Of a DNA stretch of 29,353 nucleotides, positions 15,746 through 23,679 are shown in pieces. A program made the translations under genes and the position numbers. This DNA is from JBDRNO01 sp043811005. GTDB lineage: Bacteria > Bacteroidota > Bacteroidia > NORP154. The stretch covers positions 1-29,353 of the forward strand of contig JBDRNO010000077.1 of assembly GCA_043811005.1 (NCBI GenBank), written 5' to 3'. The notes beneath the pieces are model-generated. The model searched no databases, had not been told where the DNA came from, and saw only the letters and a list, made by a program, of their open reading frames with translations. Positions within the stretch are counted from its first letter, which is position 1. The number at the start of each line of letters is the position of its first letter.

Positions 15746-16864
15746 ATGAACAAAATAATTCCATACGACCGGAACAAACCGTTTAATCAATTACCTTTAT
15801 TGCCTCCTGATGATGAGATAATAATGACAATGCCAATAATGAAAAAACTAATAGAGGCAAATAAGTCGTTAGCTAAATTGGATGGGATTGCCAGCAAACT
15901 ACCGAATCCGAATATGCTGGTGAATACAATTTCACTTCAGGAAGCAAAAGCGAGTTCCGAAATAGAAAACATATTCACTACTAATGACGAATTATATAAG
16001 GCAATCTCGACTTCAACAACAAATGTTAATCCCGCCACCAAGGAAGTATTAAAATATCGCCAGTCATTATGGTCAGGAGTTGCGACAATCCAAAATAAAA
16101 CCGAAATTGGTTTGGATACACTAATCGCAGTTTACCAGCATATAAAGGAAACTTCCTTGAGTATAAGATCACCACATACTTTAACAGTTATTAAGAAACG
16201 CGGGAATACTCAAACCAGCGGACAAGTGATATACACTCCGCCAAGAGGAAAAGGAGTAATTGAGAATAAGTTACAAAACATGCTGGAATTCATTAATGAT
16301 GATAAAAAACATGACTATGATCCGTTATTGAAGATGGCAATAGCGCACTATCAAATAGAAGCAATTCATCCTTTTTCGGATGGTAACGGACGAACAGGCA
16401 GGATATTGAATTTATTAATATTGATGAATAAAGGATTATTATCTCAACCAATTTTGTATTTGAGTAAATACATAATTGAAAACAGGGATGATTATTATGC
16501 AAATTTAGGGGGTGTAACGCAAAGACGATCATGGGAACGATGGATTCTATATATGTTGACAGCAGTTGAAGAAACTGCGAAATTTACTATAAGAAAAATA
16601 GAAGAGATATCCAACCAAATGAACGCGACATTAACATATATTAATCAGAAATTACCTCATATTGATAAAGAACTAGTTGAGACAATGTTTACTCAACCTT
16701 ATATGCGAGGTGAACATATTCTCGGACCCAAAATAAAGAGTAGGAACACTGCATCAAAGTACCTGCATCAGTTAGGAGAAATCGGAGTTCTGGAACCCAG
16801 AAAAATGGGAAGGGAAATTGTATTCATTAATAATGACTTGATAAACATACTTTCCGGTGAGTAA
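15746..16864 (+). CDS. Class II Fic-domain protein, probable AMP transferase
   Basis: Fic enzymes usually transfer AMP from ATP to hydroxyl side chains of target proteins. The 372-residue protein has an N-terminal Fic_N region with the autoinhibitory (S/T)xxxE(G/N) motif, SSEIEN at 70-75, in which Glu74 would block ATP. The core carries YTPPRG, then the complete catalytic signature HPFSDGNGRTGR, beginning at His208. The C-terminal 60 residues look like a winged helix (SRNTASKYLHQLGEIGVLEPRK), a common arrangement in autoregulated Fic proteins. No antitoxin-like small ORF is adjacent, consistent with internal inhibition. The repeated sites upstream (15581-15729) are probably its operators. Target unknown. 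Confidence 0.92.
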   Translation: MNKIIPYDRNKPFNQLPLLPPDDEIIMTMPIMKKLIEANKSLAKLDGIASKLPNPNMLVNTISLQEAKASSEIENIFTTNDELYKAISTSTTNVNPATKEVLKYRQSLWSGVATIQNKTEIGLDTLIAVYQHIKETSLSIRSPHTLTVIKKRGNTQTSGQVIYTPPRGKGVIENKLQNMLEFINDDKKHDYDPLLKMAIAHYQIEAIHPFSDGNGRTGRILNLLILMNKGLLSQPILYLSKYIIENRDDYYANLGGVTQRRSWERWILYMLTAVEETAKFTIRKIEEISNQMNATLTYINQKLPHIDKELVETMFTQPYMRGEHILGPKIKSRNTASKYLHQLGEIGVLEPRKMGREIVFINNDLINILSGE

Positions 16865-16918
16865 CGTTTTATTATAATATATTTTGTGAAATCAGTGCAA
16901 TTCGTGGTTAAATTATAT

Positions 16919-17519
16919 TTATCCAGTCAAAAATTTCCTGTAATAAGACGAGTCTCCGGTTTCAAGTATCTCCAGTATAATGGATTCTGTTATTCTCCCC
17001 ACTCCTTTCAGCTTTTGCAACTCTCCTTTCATGGATGATAATGGCGTTTTTAATTGCGAGATGGAATATGCGGCATAACCATACGGTGAGTCTTTCCCGT
17101 CCATTTTTAAGAGATAATCAATATGCTCTAGAATGACTACCACCAAATCGTTTTCACTCAATATCTCTTTTAACAAGAGTTGATTTTGTGAGGATGTGTA
17201 CGGGGAAGTTGTATTCATATATTAACTGAAGGGCTTTCCGGCTTAACTGATATTTTTTTTCGATCGGCTGATGGCTATCACATACACCCCCACCTAATAA
17301 CATATAGCTCCGTTTGAAAGGGATGCGTTTCCTTTTCGGGCTCAGTTCCCGCTGTAGGAGCTCTACTGCATTTGTTTTTACGACCACATCTTTCCCGAAT
17401 TCACCCTCCACATAATAACCTTCCGACCGCCCATCGCAATAGACGCAATTGTGAGTGCATCCCCTGTATATGTTCATCCCGTAATGGGAAATAAACCAGG
17501 AGTCTATCTTTTTATGCTA
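16919..17519 (-). pseudogene. Decayed SplB-like radical SAM gene joined out of frame to a helix-hairpin-helix tail
   Basis: The upstream part (17154-17519) reads KKIDSWFISHYG, then MNIYRGCTHNCVYCDGRSEG with the radical SAM CxxxCxxC cluster motif, and on to HILTKSTLVKRDIE, as in spore photoproduct lyase-like (SPL) family proteins. It then stops. In the family, LLKEI normally follows, and this appears in another frame (LLLKEILSEN, 16919-17218), showing a frameshift. The second frame soon changes to ILEHIDYLLKMDGKDSPYGY...LQKLKGVGRITESIILEILETG, a Pol beta/PolX N-terminal-like HhH domain. Most of the radical SAM barrel is missing. Upstream of the first ATG (17475-17477) the family-like reading continues to an in-frame TAG (17517-17519), so the original start is also lost. 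Three lesions make this a pseudogene. Its neighbour, the EndoQ-UvrD gene, hints at a former DNA-repair group. Confidence 0.72.
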
Positions 17520-17574
17520 GCGTAAGATGGATTTTGCTTCTGTTTCCCTGATAGTCACGAAACTTTTTCGTCAA

Positions 17575-18063
17575 TTAATCGTTATCTTCGCTATCATTTT
17601 CTTCATCTCCTTCGTCATCACGCTCTTTCTTCACTTCTTTTTTAATGATCTTACCATTTGTGTCAATGGCAACTTCCATTTCAACTTTATCTTTCTCAAG
17701 TTCAAATTCATACACTTTTCCGTCAGCAGTTTCAGATATTTCAGATTCTGCAATTTTATAACCTGAAAATTCTTCCTCTATGGTTGTTTTTACAACCGCA
17801 GGGATTTCGTTTGTACTGATTTCATATTCTGTTTCCATCCATGCACCATTGTTATCAAAGCTTGCCGAATATTCTTTACCATCCATTTTAAATTCGGCTT
17901 CCCACTCTTTTTCGTTTTCTTTATCCCATTTTACTTTCGTTGCATCTGGGAATTTTTTCGAAAATGCGGTTTTGAGATTTGCAGGGACATCTTTGCTTGT
18001 TTGGCTGCAAGCGTTGAAACTAACTATTGCCGCAGAGGCAATTACTAAAAATAATGTTTTCAT
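17575..18063 (-). CDS. PepSY-like putative lipoprotein
   Basis: The 162-residue product starts with a short signal and lipobox (IVSFNAC, Cys19), so it is probably a periplasm-facing lipoprotein. Two PepSY-like units are visible: VPANLKTAFSKKFPDATKVKW...GKEYSASFDNNGAWMETE (about 26-85) and VPAVVKTTIEEEF-like IPAVVKTTIEEEFSGYKI...YEFELEKDKVEMEVAIDTNGKII (about 90-140). This matches the PepSY_like family common in Bacteroidota. The tail is extremely acidic (Asp/Glu/Asn run). Function is not established; inhibition or metal/ligand binding is often guessed for the fold. It is monocistronic, with a possible -7 element at 18105-18112. Confidence 0.8.
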   Translation of the reverse strand: MKTLFLVIASAAIVSFNACSQTSKDVPANLKTAFSKKFPDATKVKWDKENEKEWEAEFKMDGKEYSASFDNNGAWMETEYEISTNEIPAVVKTTIEEEFSGYKIAESEISETADGKVYEFELEKDKVEMEVAIDTNGKIIKKEVKKERDDEGDEENDSEDND

Positions 18064-18104
18064 TTTACTAAGTTTTAAATTATTAATTTAATTTGTTATC
18101 ACGG

Positions 18105-18112
18105 CAAAACTA
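18105..18112 (-). promoter_or_regulatory. Possible -7 element of the PepSY-like gene
   Basis: On the minus strand TAGTTTTG matches TAnnTTTG, about 42 bp before the ATG. No convincing -33 box was found at the usual distance, so this stays tentative. Confidence 0.3.
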
Positions 18113-18214
18113 CAAACCGATTCTAAAGGAATTCTTAATTGAAATTATTTTCCTTTAATTTGATAACCGATATTCCATTCTATAAAATCGGAGACATGAA
18201 AATCATATTTACTC

Positions 18215-18320
18215 TCACTTGTTTTGTTTATTTACTAATTTCAACAATGCAGGTAAAACAATTAAAAGCAAAGGCAAAGCAATGATAAATCCGCCAATTA
18301 CTGCAATTGCAACAACAACC
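18215..18320 (-). pseudogene. C-terminal fragment of a membrane protein, possibly an RND-type transporter
   Basis: Minus-strand reading from the repeat at about 18320 to the TGA at 18215-18217 gives VVVAIAVIGGFIIALPLLL, IVLPALLKLV and NKQNK-stop: one hydrophobic helix with a short polar tail. The AIAVIGG...LPALL pattern resembles the last helix of RND efflux pumps, but the fragment is too short to be certain. No start codon exists in frame; upstream the frame runs into the CCAG-type repeat and then a TAG. It looks like a gene stump cut by the repeat element. Confidence 0.4.
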
Positions 18321-18425
18321 CAGAACCAAGAACCCAGAGCCCAGAACCTGATTATTAAATGTAAAAACTACAAAATACCGATATATCAGGTTAAAACATT
18401 GAAATTCCGATACTACATAATATGA
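18319..18425. repeat. CCAG-type dispersed repeat, relative of the hgcA-hgcB spacer element
   Basis: CCCAGAACCAAGAACCCAG with further CCCAG units (18319-18347) is followed by GATTATTAAATGTAAAAA, closely matching 11587-11640. ACATTGAAATTCCGA (about 18394-18408) also occurs at about 1969-1983. The gap 18064-18431 therefore holds this repeat, the membrane-protein stump and little else. Confidence 0.55.
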
Positions 18426-18431
18426 AAACGG

Positions 18432-19370
18432 TTACTTTTTTTCACTAAGATTCTTGTCATAAGAAAAACGCATTAAAGCGCTTTTGTCTTTATCCTTTAA
18501 AACAAATTTATAAAGATTTTCTCCTACAGGTACTTTAACGTATATTTTATTTAAACTTCCCGGTATAAGCTCTTCATTCTTTTCATATTCAACTGTTTTT
18601 GATCGCTTACAAGAAAATTTATATGTATTTAACAGGGAATTATTTCTTATTAATTTAATCTTATAAACATTATTACCATACATAGAGCATTGAAATTCCC
18701 CTCTTACTAAAACCCTTAAAGTTGTTGGCCCTTTAACTTTTAATTGTATTGCCGTATCCTGAGTTAGCTTATAATATTCAAGGGTTTTGCTTTTACCAAT
18801 AACTTTTAATGTTTCGGTACTGACATTATTTATGAGTTTAATCTCTTCCCATACCGGTTTGATTGCTTCTTTAAACTTAAAATGTGCATCTATGTTTATT
18901 TCCGGATTTGTTGATAAAAATTTTATCTTATGTTTTTCAGGCGGGATATCAATTGTAAAGGTTTTGACATTTGACGGTAAAAAAATTATTGATTTCTCTT
19001 CATAAACCGCATTTGTATCAATTGAAAATTTTTTAATCTTTTTAACTTTAACAATCTTATCATCAATTGTATATTTAATAAAACAAATGCTATCTGTAAT
19101 TTTTTCTTTATTAATTTGCATGCGAACAAAAACCTTTAATCTCCCAGGTCTTTCGGTCATTAACAATGTACTTTGAGTAGAAGATAAAGGATAATACTTT
19201 ATATGTTGTTTCCCTGCAATTACAGTTATTGTGGTTTTATTATTTAAAGGTACTATTTCCTTATTATTTTGTGCACTAACCGATTCAGTCATTATTATAA
19301 AAACAATAAACAGAGAATAAGTTATTAACCCTAAAAATATTGTTTTATTAAAATTTACTTTACTCATCAT
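18432..19370 (-). CDS. Exported protein with two internal repeats, last gene of the poly-gamma-glutamate operon
   Basis: No known family was recognised. The 312-residue protein has a signal peptide or N-terminal anchor (about 1-33, ending SVSAQ) and no other membrane helix. Two similar beta-rich halves are visible: ITVIAGKQHIKYYPL...GRLKVFVRM (about 48-84) aligns with LKVIGKSKTLEYYKL...TTLRVLVRG (about 188-224), and TFTIDIPPEKHKIKFL...AHFKF (about 137-166) aligns with IYVKVPVGENLYKFVL...MRFSYD (about 276-305). Each half is probably one beta-sandwich-like domain. Its ATG overlaps the stop of the pgsW-like gene (TAATG), implying translational coupling. By position it may be a periplasmic or outer-membrane factor that handles poly-gamma-glutamate; this is inference only. 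Confidence 0.75.
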   Translation of the reverse strand: MMSKVNFNKTIFLGLITYSLFIVFIIMTESVSAQNNKEIVPLNNKTTITVIAGKQHIKYYPLSSTQSTLLMTERPGRLKVFVRMQINKEKITDSICFIKYTIDDKIVKVKKIKKFSIDTNAVYEEKSIIFLPSNVKTFTIDIPPEKHKIKFLSTNPEINIDAHFKFKEAIKPVWEEIKLINNVSTETLKVIGKSKTLEYYKLTQDTAIQLKVKGPTTLRVLVRGEFQCSMYGNNVYKIKLIRNNSLLNTYKFSCKRSKTVEYEKNEELIPGSLNKIYVKVPVGENLYKFVLKDKDKSALMRFSYDKNLSEKK

Positions 19371-20509
19371 TAAAGTTTTAATACATTATTATTTATATTT
19401 CCTAATATTTCGCTACCTAACTTATGACCCTTTTTATTAAAAATAATGACAAATATTACACTTGCTAATAAAATTAAACTAACTATTGCAACAGTTGTTG
19501 TATTGTATTTCTTGACCTTATACAAATAACCATAACCAATTTCCGGCAATGGAACCGGGTTAACAGGGAGTTTATATTTTTTCATAAGGTTTTCAATACG
19601 TAATAAGTGAATTACCGGTATGCCTTGATTAAACATTTCTAACACAACTCCCTTTTTATCCGGGAGTTTACTGATCAGAAATTTTTTATTAATCCCGGAA
19701 TGTATGGCATTGCCGTTAGCTCCTGATCCTAAACTTGCAACACCGCCACCTATATTTATAAAAACTTTTATGGGTTTTCCATGTGAATGTTTTTCAAATA
19801 AATTCATTCGTTTTTTTACATTTTCCTGCAGATTTTTTCCATTAATAAACTCCAAATCATTTCTATAAATGGCTTGTAGCGCCAGTTGTCGTCCTTTTAT
19901 GCTCAAAGATTGCCCTATATCTTCATTACCACCGATAGAAGCGGCAACAGAACGAAATTTAAAATATCCGGATTTATATAACCCATTCTCCATATCCAAC
20001 CACGTAAAATCAGGATTATTTGCTCCCCATGTTGATGAAGTAGTTGATGAAATAAAAATCGGTTTAATTTCCAATGTTTGCAAAGCTGAATACATTGCTA
20101 TATTTAATGCAGGGAAAGAACCTGTCATGCAAACAGCAACAACATCTCCTTTTTGAACATTCAAATCTTTTAAAAGCTCAACTATTAAAGCGGCAAAGTT
20201 TGGGTTAGTTGTTGAAAGTTTTACGGGGAGAGATCCTCTTCCTGTTGAAATTTGTGAATATTCCTGTTCTATTAAACCTGTTTCATTCGGGTCGTTAATG
20301 TTATCAATAAATATTGCTTTTTCTATCCTCAGATTTTTAAGATACTCTTCTGCCTTTTTCATTAATGTCGCTGCTTGTAACTTCTCAATATACCAATCTT
20401 GAGTGGTATATACCTTGCTGTTTTCAACCAGTATGAATCCAAGTATTGCTAAAACACTTAATACTGCAAGTGTATAATTAGACCTGATATCGAGTTTGTT
20501 CATTGTCAT
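19370..20509 (-). CDS. pgsW: PgsW-like poly-gamma-glutamate system protein
   Basis: The 379-residue protein matches my recollection of the poly-gamma-glutamate system protein (PgsW) family found next to pgsB/pgsC in diderms; its biochemical role is not established. It has an N-terminal membrane anchor (about 14-29), a large extracytoplasmic domain with IGGGVASLGSGANGNAI-type glycine-rich loop (about 277-293) and VVAVCMTGSFPALNIAMYSAL, and a second helix near the C-terminus (about 341-361). It overlaps pgsC by 4 bp (ATGA) and the next gene by 1 bp, so the three are tightly coupled. It may replace part of the export role of CapA/PgsA, which is absent here. Confidence 0.82.
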   Translation of the reverse strand: MTMNKLDIRSNYTLAVLSVLAILGFILVENSKVYTTQDWYIEKLQAATLMKKAEEYLKNLRIEKAIFIDNINDPNETGLIEQEYSQISTGRGSLPVKLSTTNPNFAALIVELLKDLNVQKGDVVAVCMTGSFPALNIAMYSALQTLEIKPIFISSTTSSTWGANNPDFTWLDMENGLYKSGYFKFRSVAASIGGNEDIGQSLSIKGRQLALQAIYRNDLEFINGKNLQENVKKRMNLFEKHSHGKPIKVFINIGGGVASLGSGANGNAIHSGINKKFLISKLPDKKGVVLEMFNQGIPVIHLLRIENLMKKYKLPVNPVPLPEIGYGYLYKVKKYNTTTVAIVSLILLASVIFVIIFNKKGHKLGSEILGNINNNVLKL

Positions 20510-20955
20510 TGTATTATGTTACCATTATATATGAGTATTACTATCAACCGGATAAGAATTGATGTAATAGATAACATAAATATTGTTTTTAAAAGCCCTT
20601 GTTTTACAGCCCAATGACCAATCAGCCCGGGAACAACCCATCCGACAGCGGAAAATTGAATGGTTGTGTAAGTAATATTAAAATCCAGAAATTCATGTGA
20701 GAAGATTGACAATAAAGAACCTACCAGTAAGGCTAAAACCATTTGTCTCCTGCCATATAAAAATGTATATTTTGATAAAAACTTTATTATTAAGAAGGTT
20801 AAAAAACTTATTAAAAGGGTACCAAGCATTTTATCTAAATGAGATAATTGCAGGGCGATATACCCCGGCACAACAATTCCCCCTGCTGCCATGCCAAAAG
20901 CTTCGACAAAAAACAAACTGATAATTACGCCTAATGCGATAGATAATTCTACCAT
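20506..20955 (-). CDS. pgsC: Poly-gamma-glutamate synthesis membrane protein PgsC/CapC
   Basis: PgsC is the membrane partner of the PgsB ligase. The 149-residue protein has the usual family length and about four or five membrane helices. The two signature turns are present: AAGGIVVPGYIALQL near residue 23-37, and SAVGWVVPGLIGHWAVKQG in the second half. It follows pgsB by 123 bp, a gap occupied by palindromic repeats, and overlaps the pgsW-like gene by 4 bp. Confidence 0.92.
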   Translation of the reverse strand: MVELSIALGVIISLFFVEAFGMAAGGIVVPGYIALQLSHLDKMLGTLLISFLTFLIIKFLSKYTFLYGRRQMVLALLVGSLLSIFSHEFLDFNITYTTIQFSAVGWVVPGLIGHWAVKQGLLKTIFMLSITSILIRLIVILIYNGNIIQ

Positions 20956-20983
20956 ATCATAAAAATTAACAGCCCCTCCTAAA

Positions 20984-21110
20984 TCCTCCCCTAAGGGGAG
21001 GACTTAAAACGCCCTGTGCTCTTGGCTCAAGGTAGGTTAAACTTGAAAAACCCACAGGGTAAACGCCCTATGGTGTTTTTACTTTTTATCTCCCTTCCTT
21101 TTGGGAAGGG
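20984..21110. repeat. Two GC-rich palindromic repeats at the pgsB-pgsC junction
   Basis: TCCTCCCC (20984-20991) pairs with GGGGAGGA (20995-21002). CCCTTCC (21092-21098) pairs with GGAAGGG (21104-21110). Between them CCCTGTG and CACAGGG form a looser pair. The second hairpin lies inside the 3' end of pgsB and supplies its SPSPTLPKRKG residues. Both belong with the hairpin in kdsB. Confidence 0.7.
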
Positions 21111-22293
21111 TTGGGGATGGGCTTTTACTTTTATCTATTAAATATTGAGCAACTTCTGCTCCTCCCATCCCCATGTTTCCTATTGCAAATACAGTTGTAT
21201 TATTTTTTGAAACCTCAAATACCGTCTTCAAGACATTTTCCGGTGAGCACCTTCCCAAATTTATTATTTTAGATGTTATAATCCTGTTTTTTACAGCCAT
21301 TGCCTTAATTGTATTTGTTGACTCACCTATTAGCATTATATAATCAAAATCCATATTATTAGCAGCCATTTCAATTAGCTGTTTAGACCTTTCAAATCTA
21401 TCTTGTCTTGTGTTCAGTAATACAACGGAAATTTCATCATCTTCAAACCCGGTTTTTATACTATTCCAAATAAACAGGGAAGATTCAGGGTCATTAGCTC
21501 CAAAACCATTGAAGAAATTAATTCTATAATCCAAATATTTTATGGTGTTTTTAGTCAAAACCCCTTCATCCGGAATTGTTTCATACATGCCATTTAGAGC
21601 TGTTTCTTTATTTACTCCTACCGCATCACAAACGGCTAATGCCAACGCTACATTTTCTTTATGTTCTATATATTTAAAATGTTTCATTTCTTCATCAGAA
21701 ACACCGGTTTCATCAGTTTTGTGAGCAACAGTATTTCGTTTTTTTGCAACATTCTCCAGAAGAGTAAAAACCCTGTTCTCGCTTGTATAAAATTTTTGAT
21801 TTTCAGGAATAGTATTACTTAATGCTTCTGCCACATCGATTAGTCCCGGTCCCATAACATCCAAATGGTCAAGCCGGACATTTGTAATAACACCAATAGT
21901 TGAATGGAGCATTTTGTGCTCCGTAATTCTTTGATAAATAGGCTGTAACGCCATACATTCACATACTAATGCATCTGCTTTTTGTGCGGCAGCATATTTA
22001 ACTATTTTTAATTGTTCACTAATGTTTGCATTCTCTTTTCTGTAAATAGCGGATTCTTTTCCATCAGGAAGTATAAGCCGCGGAAAAGTTCCGGTTACTT
22101 TAGTTATTGTTTTTATACCACCTTCTCGTAGTCCAGCGCCAATCAACCTGGTTACGCTTGATTTCCCCCTCGTTCCATTAACATGTATCCTTATGGGAAT
22201 AGAGTATATTAGTTTTTGATGTTTTTTGTATTCAATCAATCCATACACGATGAGGATAAGAATAAAAAAAAGTATAATGAAAAATTCAACCAT
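21079..22293 (-). CDS. pgsB: Poly-gamma-glutamate synthase PgsB/CapB
   Basis: PgsB is the ATP-dependent, Mur-ligase-like enzyme that polymerises glutamate through gamma-amide bonds. The 404-residue protein starts with a membrane helix (about 3-20). The ATP loop follows, IHVNGTRGKSSVTRLI (36-51), then TKVTGTFPR, CECMALQPIYQ, GVITNVRLDHLDVMGPG, the HKENVALALAVCDAVG region, and FFNGFGANDPESSLFIW. These are characteristic of PgsB/CapB rather than of folylpolyglutamate synthase. The last 16 residues (SKSPSPTLPKRKGDKK) derive from a palindromic repeat and probably replace the natural C-terminus, although GNMGMGGAEVAQYL before them keeps the family's usual ending. pgsC follows. Confidence 0.93.
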   Translation of the reverse strand: MVEFFIILFFILILIVYGLIEYKKHQKLIYSIPIRIHVNGTRGKSSVTRLIGAGLREGGIKTITKVTGTFPRLILPDGKESAIYRKENANISEQLKIVKYAAAQKADALVCECMALQPIYQRITEHKMLHSTIGVITNVRLDHLDVMGPGLIDVAEALSNTIPENQKFYTSENRVFTLLENVAKKRNTVAHKTDETGVSDEEMKHFKYIEHKENVALALAVCDAVGVNKETALNGMYETIPDEGVLTKNTIKYLDYRINFFNGFGANDPESSLFIWNSIKTGFEDDEISVVLLNTRQDRFERSKQLIEMAANNMDFDYIMLIGESTNTIKAMAVKNRIITSKIINLGRCSPENVLKTVFEVSKNNTTVFAIGNMGMGGAEVAQYLIDKSKSPSPTLPKRKGDKK

Positions 22294-22307
22294 ATAAAAG
22301 ACTTTTG

Positions 22308-23153
22308 CTAATGAAAAACAAAATTTAGTTGAAATCCAATAATTTTAAGATGGTTGAAAGGATTCTCAACTCCTGATAAAGAAGGAGTATAAGGATAAAC
22401 AATGTCTTTTATGCTTCCCGGTCTAATCACATTCAAATCATTCCCGAAACCTGAAAGATTAAATTCGTTCTGCACGGCATAATAAAAAACCAAACCTAAG
22501 TTTTTAAACTTTTTCATCGGCTTACAACTGAATCCAATTTTAAAACGATATCTGTGAAATCCGTTAGGAGATCTGTAGGTAGATACATTGCCGCTATTGT
22601 CATAATATATTGCCGGAACACCATTAAGGTAATAGTAAATTACGTACTGAAAAAACGGAGAAAACTTTAATATCCAATCCTTTTTGTACAAATAAATCTT
22701 CCCTCCGTACAAAAACCTTGTTTGATATTTATCTAATTGCTGAAAGAAAAATTGAGCATCCAAACTCTGCTTAACTCTTAATACAGGCAATATTTTTATT
22801 TTGTAAGTATATCCGGCAAAAACCCTGTTAAAACTTATTGTTCCTAAAGAATTAATATTCCTGTTATATTTATCATAGTATGGAGACCAGCGATAGAAAT
22901 ATTGAGTGTAACCTGCAGAGACAGAGTGTTTTTTAGATATTTTGTAAGCTAAACTTAAATTATTCTGGTTAAAAGAAAAACTCATAGGAGCATTATCAAA
23001 ACCAAATAGAGAAAACAACCGGACACTATATTTTTTATTAATATCTTTAGAGAAATACAAACTATTCCAAATTTTGCTGCCCGAAAAAGTATCTTGTCCG
23101 TATATGTTGCTAAATATGAACAAAATAATAATTGTTGCAGTAATTTTTTTACT
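22308..23153 (-). CDS. DUF2490-like outer-membrane beta-barrel protein
   Basis: The start at 23153 was chosen because it gives a clear signal peptide, MSKKITATIIILFIFSNIYG; an upstream ATG at 23186 adds 11 residues that spoil it. The mature part opens with SGSKIWNSLYFSKDINKKYSVR, reminiscent of DUF2490 proteins, then shows alternating aromatic/polar strands (YSVRLFSLFGF, NNLSLAYKI, HSVSAGYTQYFYRW, KYQTRFLYGGKIYLY, FHRYRFKIGF, GLVFYYAVQNEF) and ends with the amphipathic strand GFQLNFVFH. An outer-membrane barrel of 10-12 strands is likely. It lies 14 bp upstream of pgsB on the same strand, a natural candidate to be the pore through which the polymer leaves; this is inference. Confidence 0.72.
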   Translation of the reverse strand, partial: SKKITATIIILFIFSNIYGQDTFSGSKIWNSLYFSKDINKKYSVRLFSLFGFDNAPMSFSFNQNNLSLAYKISKKHSVSAGYTQYFYRWSPYYDKYNRNINSLGTISFNRVFAGYTYKIKILPVLRVKQSLDAQFFFQQLDKYQTRFLYGGKIYLYKKDWILKFSPFFQYVIYYYLNGVPAIYYDNSGNVSTYRSPNGFHRYRFKIGFSCKPMKKFKNLGLVFYYAVQNEFNLSGFGNDLNVIRPGSIKDIVYPYTPSLSGVENPFNHLKIIGFQLNFVFH

Positions 23154-23216
23154 CATAAAACTGATGAAATGTCCTGTATCGTACATTAATACCCTTCCAT
23201 TAATTTTGGCATAGCC

Positions 23217-23642
23217 CTACCCCTTATTATCGGCAATAACAATTTCTCCTATATCTTTTAATTCTTTTTTTGAAACAGTAATGTTTTTTAATATAGCTAT
23301 ATCGGGTGTCGAATTTTTTGTTGTATCTTTTGAATAGGCATAAATTATATAATCTCCTGGTCTCAAATGGTCAAATACAAACGTGCCGTCATAATTGGTT
23401 TTTACTCTATCGCCATAACTTGGGGAATCACCAAAAATAATATACACATACTCATTTGGAGTATAATATTCTTCTACGAGAACAGAGAAATCCTTATTGT
23501 AATTTTGTGTTATTAATTTTCCCATTATAGTAGCATTCCCTCCAAGACCGGGTTCTTTTTTACACCCTATAGATGTAATTAACATTGTGATTGCCATCCC
23601 GATAAATATCGAGACAATCAAACTGATTTTTTTTGTTTTCAT
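23217..23642 (-). CDS. Putative lipoprotein with a prealbumin-like/carboxypeptidase-regulatory fold
   Basis: The 141-residue product has a lipoprotein signal with ITSIGC (Cys27 lipidated). The rest resembles a single beta-sandwich of the CarboxypepD_reg/SpaA type: NATIMGKLITQNYNKDF, then NYDGTFVFDHLRPGDYIIYAYSKD and ITVSKKELKDIGEIVIAD. Such domains usually act in protein binding at the cell surface or periplasm. It sits between DUF4249 and the barrel gene with gaps of 37 bp and 30-63 bp, so it belongs to the operon. Function unknown. Confidence 0.72.
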   Translation of the reverse strand: MKTKKISLIVSIFIGMAITMLITSIGCKKEPGLGGNATIMGKLITQNYNKDFSVLVEEYYTPNEYVYIIFGDSPSYGDRVKTNYDGTFVFDHLRPGDYIIYAYSKDTTKNSTPDIAILKNITVSKKELKDIGEIVIADNKG

Positions 23643-23679
23643 AATAACTTAGTTTTTAAAAGGTTACATTGAAGTGAAA

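Noticed and set aside
17154..17477. Intact short radical SAM gene
   Set aside because: The reading stops in the middle of the barrel, and the family's next residues (LLKEI) continue in another frame, so this is a remnant.
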